Origin: Lamellibrachia columna
Lineage: Eukaryota > Annelida > Polychaeta > Sabellida > Siboglinidae
Assembly (NCBI GenBank): GCA_963662155.1
Contig: OY759271.1
Span: 21,008,729 to 21,072,728, forward strand
Reading direction: 5' to 3'
DNA length: 64,000 nucleotides
Positions 12,046 to 24,000 of the stretch are shown here, one piece after another. The stretch's first letter is position 1. Every line of letters starts with the position of its first letter. The notes under the pieces were generated by a model. That model saw only the letters and a program-made list of their open reading frames with translations. It did no database searches and had not been told where the DNA came from. The translations under genes and the position numbers were made by a program.

Positions 12046-15000
12046 TTGCATACATAGTCCTCCATTCAAAAAAGTGATTGGCCCCTGATATAGAGGCTGG
12101 CTACACATAGTACATAGGCTGGCTACACATAGTATATAGAGGCAGGCTACACATAGTATATAGAGGCGGGCTACACACAGTATATAGAGGTGGGCTACAC
12201 ATAGTATATAGAAGCTGGCTACACATAGTATATGGAGGTGGGCTACACATAGTACACAGAGGCTGGCTACTCAAAGCCATCTTTGCCTGTTTTTCAAATT
12301 TCGGTTCTGCTAGATCAATTAATTTAATAGTTTGTCTGATGATTTCATCAAAATTAAACAAGATATTTGCTCAAATGAGCTAGCATATCATAGAAACTGA
12401 ATCTGTAATGGCAGCATAAATGATAACTGGGATTACAAAATGTGTCCATCAGTGGTCTGCCACACTAAATTCACCATGGTGTTGTGTTATTCATTAGACT
12501 GGATTTGTCAAAAAACATCATACTCATCTTAGATACATGTTTGTTTCATTAGTAAATAATGATAACTTGAGTGTAGCTGTCCACATTACCTGTGAGTCTT
12601 TCCCTGTCGCTGATGGTTGAGGCATGAATGTCGCAATTAGAAAGCACCCTTCAGTCACACACAATTTCTGTAAATCTGGCACAAATTTCTGAAAACATAC
12701 AGAAAATTCCATTATAAAGAACATTCCATCAGACTACTCACCCAATTGGTAAACTATTACTTTATTTTATTACCCAGACTTTTCTAGTTTACAATTTAGT
12801 TGAATATGCTAATAATCAGATGAGAAACACAACATGTGATGTTACATAGCTGACCTCGATGAATATGTTGACCTCAGTGTGGACGTCACGTGGAGCGCTG
12901 AGATAAACATGGATCACGTTCGCCGGTTGAGTGTCTGATGTGGCGGTGAAAGACTGGGCTAGGCTGGCTGCTACGGCTGTCCAATCATCTGCAGAAATTA
13001 GGCTTATTTACTAACATCATACTAGTCAATCTATGTATACTAAGAAATACACCACAGAGAATCCTTAGGCCTACAAAAAATGTCCTACAGATAGATAGAT
13101 TTAAAAACAAAATTTGGGGTGTGCAGAATTAGCAGGTAGGAAAGTTTTCATGTGGTATGGCTGTTTTGTATTCATACATGTTGTATGGCTGTTTTGTATA
13201 CATAAATGTTGTATGGCTGTTTGCAATTGTCTGAAACAGTGACCAGACCCAATGTTATGAATAAGATCACTATCATGCTGGTAAGTAACTGTCACCCCTT
13301 CAGACTAATACCCTTATCTCAATGACAGAAACTGGAACCTCGAGAATTCAATCAGGTCACAAATCAGGACGCATGTCAATAATGAGGTTTCAGGTCACCT
13401 ATAAGGTCTCAGATGAACAACTTGGTATCAGGAAACCAATCAGGACACAAGTCACCAATTAGGTCTTAGGTCACCAATCTGGTCTCCGGTTAAATTAAAT
13501 TCATACTTGAATTCTGTCTCTTACAAGTGCTGACTATACGAGTGAATAAAAGAGACATGCTGACTATACAAGTGAGTAAAAGAGACGTGCTGACTATACG
13601 AGTGAATAAAAAAAACGTGCTGACTATACAAGTGAGTAAAAAAGACGTGCTGACTATACAAGAAAGAAAAAGGAATGTACTGAATATACAAGAGAGTAAA
13701 AGAGAAAAAAGACATTGAATGTACAAGAGAGTAAAAGACACTGAATATACTAGAGAGTAAAAGAGAAAAAAGACATTGAATGTACAAGAGAGTAAAAGAC
13801 ATTGAATGTACAAGAGAGTAAAAGAGAAAAAAGACATTGAATGTACAAGAGAGTAAAAGAGCAAAAAGACATTGAATGTACAAGAGAGTAAAAGAGAAAA
13901 AAGACATTGAATGTACAAGAGAGTAAAAGAGCAAAAAGACATTGAATGTACAAGAGAGTAAAAGAGCAAAAAGACATTGAATGTATTAATTTTTATAGCA
14001 CCATATCTAAACAATGGTAATCTACGGTCCTGTACAGGACAAGAAATGGTTTGGTAAAAATGTCAAAACAGTAAAAACAAATGCAATAATACAAATGATT
14101 ATAAAAAAGTAAAGCTATTTAAATGACTAAAATTAATTTGTTAGTTATATGCTATGCTAAAATAGTGAGTCTTTAATTTACTCTTAAAAACACTGACATC
14201 GCTGCTACTGTGCACATCTTCAGGTACGGAATTCCATAGTTTAGGTGCAGCCGCTTTAAAAGCGCGATCCTCCAGAGTTTTTCGCTTTGTCCGTGGTATA
14301 TTGAGTGTCAGAGCCTCATGATATCTCAGTCCATAATGGATGTTTCTTGTTGTCAACATTTCCGACAGATACTGTGGTCCACGACCATTTAGTGCATTAA
14401 AAGTCAGAAAGCATATCTTGTGTTTAATGCGAAACTCAACTGGCAACTAATGAAGTTGTTTGAATGTAGGAGTTATGTGGTCATATTTACCAACTCTTCA
14501 CAACACTCTGTAATATCTTTTTGAGGTATTTTGGCAGACTAATCGGCAACGCATTGAGTAGTCAATGTGGTTATGGACCAAAGTATGAATGAGTTTTTCT
14601 GCACTTTGATGATCAAGATACTTCCTGATCTTTCCACTATTATACAGTTGTGCATATGCTGCCTGACATTTGGATTTGATATGTATAAAACTAAGCACAC
14701 AAATTTCGCACACAATCTGTATAAGACGTGTTGGTGAATTTTGCGAGTTGTTGTGGAGTACCGATTAGGATGTACTCAGTCTTGGAATCGTTCATTTTCA
14801 GTTTCATGCTCTGCATCCAGCTGCTGATATCCCTGATGCACCGTTCTGTAGACTGTAGTCACTATCCATAGAATCAGGGTGGAAACTACAGTATACTTGA
14901 TGGTCATCAGTGTAGGCATGCCCTAGTTCTGTAGACTCATAGTCACTATCCATAGAATCAGGGTGGAAACTACAGTATACTCGATGGTCATCAGTGTAGG

Positions 15001-18000
15001 CATGCCCCAGTTTCCCGTGCTGATTAATGACAGAGTAAACCGGGCTAGAGTACCAGGTACTCCTTGGATTCAACAGGACCTAGGCATGATCCTTGCGGTA
15101 CTCGATCCCTGGTCAAGGTCAAACTGGTCAGACACCGTACCATTGATAGTAATACACTGTGATCTTGACTGCAGACAGGAGGAAAACCAATTTAGTGCGG
15201 TGTCTGATACTCCAAAAGTGCAATTCATTATATTAAGCATGTCATGGTCCACGGTATCAAAAGCAGACAACAAATCAATTAAAACCAGTTGTGTTACCTT
15301 CTGTTGGTCCATGTTTAGAAGAATATCAGACTGAACCTTAACAAAAGCAGTTTCAGTAGAATGCCCTGCTCTGTAGGCAGACTGAAAAGGTGGCAATGGA
15401 AATCCACATACGGAATGAAGACAAAGTTACAAAGTTGGTTTACGACAGCCCGCTCAGTTAGTTTGGACACATATTGGAGATTTGACACATGGCGATAGTT
15501 TTTCGGAATAAGATCCATTCCTGCTTTTTTAAGCAGTGGCACTACAAGTGGAGTCTTCCATTCGTGTGGAAATTGCCCACTGGCAATAGAGTGACTGATG
15601 ATGTGTGTGAGGAGTGGCTGTAATTCCTCAATATACAGTGTACTCCTTGACCAGCTTGGTTGCCATAGGGCCAAGAGCACAGCTGTTAGTCTTAGATTTT
15701 ATAACCAACATCATCATCCTCGGAGACCAACGCAAAAGTATCTAAGTTATCACACACACCCTCTCTGGATGGTATAAAGGGTGGTTTGGTAACACCACTA
15801 TTCATCCGAATTGCATCTATTTTATCATTAAAAAAGTTACCATATTCGTTGACAAGGTTTTCCACAGAATCATGTTGAGGCAATGGATTACTCTGCTTCT
15901 TATCACACAGGATGTTGATTAGGATAAATAATTTCTTTGAATCACCCTTAGCTTCCGAAATTAAGTGAGAAAGATGGCAGGTTCGTTTGCTATTCAGTGC
16001 ACTGACATATGTGTTCCTAGCACGATGGAATGGTTCGTTTGCTATTCAGTGCACTGACATATGTGTTCCTAGCACGATGGAACGGCAGCAAAGTGTTATG
16101 GTTTTTATTCTGCCGCCAGATCTGTTCATCTTTGCGACTTTAGTGTTTTGAGTTCATCATCAAATCAGGACGACACCAGTGGCCTCACTACAATAGTCTT
16201 CGTTTTGATGGGTGCATGTCTGTCCAACAACTGTCTCAATTCTGTATTATATTCGCCAACTAGCTGATTGATATCACTGATACTCAACAGACCATTAGCC
16301 AGATCTGTCAGGTTGGTTCTGAAAGCATTGTTATAAATTTGCTTCAGTTTCCTATATGATATAGTATGTGTTTCTAAGGAAGGTCTGGGTATGTTCAATC
16401 AGTAATGCACAAACGTATGGTCCGAGACCATGTAATCAGTCACAGGGTTACTAAGCAGAAGTTCACGATTACACCTGGTGATGATATAATACAGATAAAT
16501 AAAAAAAATACAAGAGTGTAAAAGAGAGAAAAAAGACATTGAATATACAAGAGAGTACAGTATGTGTCTTTGCATTTCACACTAACAACTGTTATTTTAT
16601 CATAATGGAAACTTTAAAAGTAATGATGTAGATTCTGTTGTGGTTGTCTTTACAAAAAGAGAGTTAGTGGCAATAACAGCCTCATTGAAACTTTATATTT
16701 GTTTACCTTTGACAAGGGCTTCTAGGAACACTAAGTACTGGCCAAAGTTAAAACAAACATTAATCCCAAACAAGTGCACTGTTAGCGTATTTAACACCTG
16801 CTAAACAAAACTCTATGTTCATTATTTATCTCAAGATTTGAGTAAACAATGGCACATGGTAACCGTGCAACTATCACCCTTTTCCTCAAGAACTGACCAC
16901 AAGAGGGAGCCACTTGAACACAGAGAACATCAAACTGACTATGACAACAATTAGTTATATTAATTAAATATTCCCAGTAATAAAAATTGCTCACCTAGAC
17001 ACACACAACTCTGTGTTCCTGGTATTATCCTGTTTTGTTTTTTATTCTGCCTTATGTGTACCATTGTTTTATCATGTTTTATAAAGTCTTATATTTATTT
17101 ATTTGTATTTATTTATTTTTTATGGCTCACATAGAGCACTTTGTGAATATGGCGCTATACAAATTCTGCATTTTATTTATTATTACTATAAACATTGACT
17201 CTCAGGATGTCAACTCCCTATGAAACATTGACTCTCAAGTACCCTGTATGTGAACTCATCATGAAACACTGATTCCCAGGTACCCGTGATATGAACTCCC
17301 AATGAAACATTAACTCAAAGGTATTTGGATGTGAACTCCCCATGAAACATTGACCCTCAGGTACCCTGAAAGTGAACTTCCCATGAAACATTGACTCTTA
17401 AGTACCCCGAATGTGAACTCCCATGAAACATTGACTCTCAAGTACCCTGAAAGTGAACTTCCCATGAAACATTGACTCTTAAGTACCCTGAATGTGAACT
17501 GCCATGAAACACTGACTCTCATGTACCCTGAATGTGAACTCCCATGAAACATAGACTTTCAAGTACCCTATATATGAACTCCCATGAAACATTGACTCTC
17601 GTGTACCATGGATGTGAACTCCCCATGTAACATTGATTCCCAGGTACCTGGATGTGAACTCCCTGTGAAATACTGACTTGGACAAAAGCCCTCGTTTGTT
17701 ATTTTGAAAACGGTCAAAAGCCCCACTCTGAGATTATGTGTGGAACCAATGGAGAACAGTATAGTGATATATAGAATACAGTGCTATGAGAAATAATATT
17801 GCTTTTGTGCATGTAGTAAATGATTTTGATTTTTTTTTCATCAAAATTATCTCATTATTTTTTTAATATTGTGTATGTTGAAATTGCACAGAAATTTGTA
17901 ATCTAGTTTCTTTTTAAATAGGTGAGTAGTTTTTAAGAAATGACAATCATAAAATATTGATTACTTGCATTATAATTTCTGATGTATCAAAATTTCTGAT

Positions 18001-21000
18001 GTATCAATGTATCACAATTTCTAATATATCATAATTTCTGATATCGTCTATGGTTAGAGGTATTTTTGCCTAGAGGGCTTTTATACCTCAAGGGTTTTTG
18101 ATTCAGAGTGTTTTTTACCCAGAAAACCATCTTACCTAGAGGGTTTTGACCTAGAGAGCTTTTTACCTAGAAAACCATTTTACTTAGATGGTTTTTACCT
18201 AGAAACCTTTTCACCTAGAGGGTCTTGACCTACAGTTCTTTTTACCTTTAGGGTTTCTTGTGGGCTTTTGCCATAGATGTTTTTTGACCTAGAGAGTATT
18301 TGCATAGAGGGGTTTTGACCATGTGAACACCCTATGAAAAAGTGATTCCCAGGTACCCTGTATATGAACTCCATGTGGAACAGTAACTCCCAGGTACCCT
18401 GTATGCAAAGTTCCTGTGTCACAATGATTCTCAGGTACCCTGTATGCAAAGTCCCTGTGTCACAGTGATTCCCAGGTACCTTGTTTGTAACGTCCCTGTG
18501 ACACAGTGATTCCCAGGTACCCTGTATGTAAAGTCCCTGTGACACAGTGATTCCCAGGTACCCTGTATGTAAAGTCCCTGTGACACAGTGATTCCCAGGT
18601 ACCCTGTATGTAACGTCCCTGTGACACAGTGATTCCCAGGTACCCTGTATGTAAAATCCCTGTGACACAGTGATTCCCAGGTACCCTGTATGTAAAGTCC
18701 CTGTGACACAGTGATTCCCAGGTACCCAGTATGTAAAGTCCCTGTGACACAGTGATTCCAAGGTTTAGTGACATATGTGAACTCCCCATAAACAGATACT
18801 CCCAGGTACCTCATTGTGAACTTCCCAAGAAATGTTTTTTTCCCTTAACAGGATAATATATCAGTTCATATACAATGTATATAAGCGATTTATTACAATT
18901 TTTGAAGAGGTATAAAACAACATAGTTTGATCAGTAGTACACATAAAAAACTGGCTTTGTGAATTACACCTTTCTCTTCATGTGCTTCCAAAAAAAGTTG
19001 AGAAACTGTTAGTCACTATTTATAGGGTGAAAGGAATTATTTTAAGTTACTGTTAAGTTACTGTACCACTAAAGCGTCAGACAAAACTTCCTCAGTTCAG
19101 AGGGAGAGAAAGAGGGAGAGAGGAGAGAGGGAGAGAGAGGGAGGGAGGGGGAGAGGGGGAGGGGAGAGGAAGGGAGAGAGAGAGAGGGAGAGGGGGAGTT
19201 GGAGGGGGTGGAGTGCGATAGAGGGAGAAATGGAGAGAGGGAGAAATGGAGAGGAAGAGAGGGATAGAGAGAGGGAGGGGGGGAGGGGAGGGGGGAGAGA
19301 GAGGGATTGAGAGGGGGAGAACAGGAGAAAGGGATAGAGGGACTGAGGGACAAATGGAGAGAGAGGGACAAAGGGGGAGAGGGAGAGATGGAGAGAGGGA
19401 GCGATAGAGAGAGGGAGAGATAGAGAGGGGGAGAGAGGGCGATGGAAATTAAAATAAAGTTAAAATTAAGGAAAAGTGTTTCCTTCCTAATTGAAATTGT
19501 TAAGATAAATAGTTACAAATAAATGTAAAAAATGTATTTGTCATGGACCTACAAGATTCAGCATCAAATAATGTCGCAACAAGTACTTTTACATCTATAT
19601 ACTAAGATGACTGATAGGACATGTTGTAGTAATCTTTGCGTTCAGCAACATTCTGAATCATCTTCATCCATGATATGCAAAAAATATCCCTCTCGCAACA
19701 TATTTTCCTGCCATTTTATGGAGTAATTCCTTAAGGCAGTCAGCAAAGTCCAAGGTAGACTAGTTAACTCTTGTCATTACCGTTCATGCTGTCTTGGAAA
19801 GAAAACGTTTTAGCTCCAGCCATGATGCAGCTAATAATACACTGATTAAAGCGAATTGTTTTGTACGATATCCATGGCATTTGCACGAGCAACCTCTACT
19901 ACTGACTGTTCCACCTCCAGACGGCCCAAGGCATGGTCTTGTTCTACATTAGAAAGGCTCAGCATGACAAACAGTACTTAGTGTTTTTTTTATTGCTGCG
20001 ATATTAAGCTTCACAACTGTGTCAATCTCTGAGTGAAAACAAGTCAAGCACATTGTCTGCTTGTGCAGCACTTCTTTAGCATATGTGGCCACATATGTGC
20101 AGCACTTCTTTAGCATATGTGGCCACATATGTGCAGCACTTCTTTAGCATATGTGGCCACATATGTGCAGCACTTCTTTAGCATATGTGACCACATATGT
20201 GCAGCACTTCTTTAGCATATGTGGCCACATATGTGCAGCACTTCTTTAGCATATGTGGCCACATATGCATGCGCAGAAGCAGTTCAGTGAACATTTATAC
20301 TGTGATATGGGCAACCAGTACCTGGTCCACAAAGAAAACAGCCCAACAAACCCATGAATTATGTCACCAATTTTATGTTAGCACATTACTTCTTGTGAAC
20401 TTTCTTATTTTGTTCAATATATCATATTTTGTTCAATATATCATTTTTTTTTTCAATATATCATGTTTTGTTCAATATATCATGTTTTGTTCAATATATC
20501 ATATTTTGTTCAATATATCATATTTTGTTCAATATATCATATTTTTTTCAATATATTATATTTTTTTCAATATATCATATTCAACCTAATAAGTGTACAG
20601 TATGATGGGTAATATATGTGTGCCCCCCAGGGGGCGGCCGCGGGGGGCACACACCAGAGTGATACGTCTGCGTAGAATGACTACCATGTCGCCATCTAGT
20701 GGTAGTCATCTGAAGAAGATTGCTGATAGCAGTCGAAACGTCACAGGAAGAAAACGGTAAACTGACTGTGAAACAAGTAAAAATATTACTCATTTGAACC
20801 ATCCAGTCTGATGAATATCTTCACTGAAAGGGTACGGTACGTTCGAAAAAACATTGGGCCATGGAAAAATGTCAAGGAATCTGTTCTTATAAGCATACAC
20901 CAAAATGTTTTCTCCAGACAATGTATTACCCATATATAAACATAGCAGGAGGAAGAGTGGGTATGGTTGTGTGCATAAATATGTATTATGTCATTACAAA

Positions 21001-24000
21001 CAATGGCTAGAAAGAATAACAATTACATTAAACAGGGTGACCCCAATGCTTAACTAATTGTTTGAAAATTTATTTGAGTAAATCACTGCCATCTAGACTT
21101 TGTTACGTCAGTTGTTGGACTTAACACAGTGCACACGAGCACGTTTCTTCATGTGAACATTTCATGTCACACAGTCGCCCAATTATTTCCAGGAGTTTAT
21201 GGGTTCTTAGTGTAAAAATAGGAATATCACATAACATTGAAGAACCCAAACTTGTAACATCATAGTCATTTGGCAAGTGTAGCATAACCTGCTGCCAAGT
21301 AAAGTAAACAATGTGTAGAGGTGGACAGGTAGCACTGCAAAGTGACACTATGTCCACAGGTCAAATAGGAGCCAGAGTGACCAGACGTAACATGTCATTG
21401 ACTAACATTCTGTAATCATTCACAAGTCCACTTGTACTATAGTTAAAGAGCCAAGACAGCTTGAAAGGGTGTATTAAAGGAACATGCTAAATCCACCAAC
21501 TTGGAGAATCTGTACACATGGTTATTTATACAGAATTTGTTGAGATGACACTTTAATAGATGGATAGGTGCTGCTTACTCTCTTTCAAAACAATAATCAA
21601 AACTTTCTATAATGCTACTTTGGAAAGCTTGAACGGAAGGATTTGGGTAGCATTTATCTCCTTCCTGGACTATGGGTGTGTGAGTCGAAGTAATCACTTC
21701 AACTGTCCCAGACATAACAAAGACATTCTTTTAACAAGCTCAGTTCAGGACAAATGAAAGTTCAACCACTTTCCGCAGGTCCTAAACATCATTTCTAAGA
21801 CTTAATCTCGAACTAGTAGGATAGGTGATGTCATTAACAAGGTTCCATTGCATAATATATTTTATTTACTTTTCCATTAATCTCTGTTAATGTGTATTAG
21901 TATTACTGTACTTGGTTTTCATTATTTAGCTACATGAATTATTATTTTATTTTGTATTTCATGAGACAAAAAAGTAACTCATTTAAAATTGATAAGACAT
22001 GTTATGCAAGCAGTCTTGGCAGTTGTCTTTCTGCACACAAAAGGACAACTGCTAAGATTGATGATGTGCCGTGTCTCACACCAATTCATAGACATTCCAG
22101 CAGCCATGTTTCTACCTCGTGCTTCACTCGCTACAAGAGGTCACAGCTTGCGCTACCTCATCCCCTACTGCAAGGACTGATGTATATATGCACTCCTTCT
22201 TCCCAGCTGGTGTCTGACTGTGGCACAAACTGCTTGAGTGCCCAGTCACATCCCCAGCCTTCAAGGGACAGTTGGCCACCCTGGATGTATAGGCAATTTT
22301 TTTTCCGATTTAACCAGCACCACCTCTTAGCACGGACTTTACCCCGATTTTAAACAGCACCACACTCACATTGTATACAGTCATCATACTCACGTTGTAC
22401 ACAGTCATCACACTCATGTTGTACATAGTTTAACATAAGTTATATGTAAATTACTCAAAACATTAATTAGAGACCACATGGTGGAATTCCTTGTAAAACA
22501 TAATTTAATAAATACATCTCAACATGGGTTCCTAAAAGCAAGGTCATGTCTAACCAATCTCTTGTGTTTTTTTGAAGAAATTACAAAGTGGGTAGATGAC
22601 GGGTCACCAGTGGATGTTGTCTACTTAGATTTTCAGAAAGCTTTCGATAAAGTGCCACACCAAAGATTGATACTTAAACTAAAAGCCCATGGTATAGGTA
22701 ACGATGTAATCAACTGGATAGAAAAGTGGCTTACACACAGAAGACAGAGAGTAATAGTAGATGGTGAGATTTCAAAATGGAAATCAGTTTTGAGTGGGGT
22801 ACCACAGGGATCAGTATTAGGCCCTATACTGTTTTTAATATATATAAATGATCTAGAAGATGACATATCTAGCAAAGTACTCAAATTTGCAGATTACACA
22901 AAAATATTCAGAAATGTTACAAATGATACAGATAAACAAAGTTTACAGGATGATCTAGATAAATTAGTTAAATGGTCAGAAAAATGGCAAATGTTATTAA
23001 ATTTTGGGAAGTGCAAATGTATACACATAGGGCATGGAAACATGGACGAAGAATATAAAATGGAGGATGCTGTACTAGATAGAACCACACAAGAAAAGGA
23101 CTTAGGAGTAACATTTAGTGCTGACATGAAAGTTTCAGAGCAACGTGGGATTGCTGCTTCAAAAGGAAATCAAATTCTAGGGCTAATTAGGAGAACTATC
23201 ATGTATAAGGAGAAACAGCTAATTGTACCCCTGTACAAAGCAATAGTTAGACCACATTTGGAATATTGTATTCAAGCATGGAGGCCGTATCGTAAAAAGG
23301 ACATAGGCAAGCTAGAAAGAATACAACGAAGAGCAACCAAAATGATTCCAGAATTGAGAGACCTTAGTTATGAAAGTCGCTTATTACAATGTGGTTTGAC
23401 AACACTAGAGACCAGGAGACTAAGAGGAGACCAAATAGAAGTATTTAAAATAGTGAATGGTTATGAGGATGTTGATAGGAATATGTTCTTCAAACTTAAA
23501 GAAGGCAGTAGAACCAGAGGACACAAAGCAGCATTAGTTAAGGAGCAGTGTAGGTTGGACATGAGAAAGTACTCTTTTTCACAGAGGGTGATAAATGAAT
23601 GGAACAAACTGCCAAATGATTGTGTTAATGCTAGTTGTGTGAATATGTTTAAAAATAGAATTGACAGATATTTGATAAGGGTGGGTTACACATAGATGAG
23701 AAAATTGTTGGACTCTCGATAAGCCAATGGCTTCCTTGTCCACTTTGCCATCTGGAACTTGTTGTTTGGGATGGCAATCTTGTTAAATCTTGTTAAATTA
23801 CATTCATGTTATATATAGTCATCACACTCAAGTTGTATATAGTCATCACACTCACGTTGTATATAGTCATCACACTCACGTTGTATATAGTCATCACACT
23901 CACGTTGTATATAGTCATCACACTCACATTGTATATAGTCATCACACTCACGTTGTATATAGTCATCACACTCACGTTGTATATAATCATCACACTCACG

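Noticed and set aside
21934..22353. 139-codon frame upstream of CR1
   Set aside because: No domain, overlapping alternative frames, no splice context in this strand.
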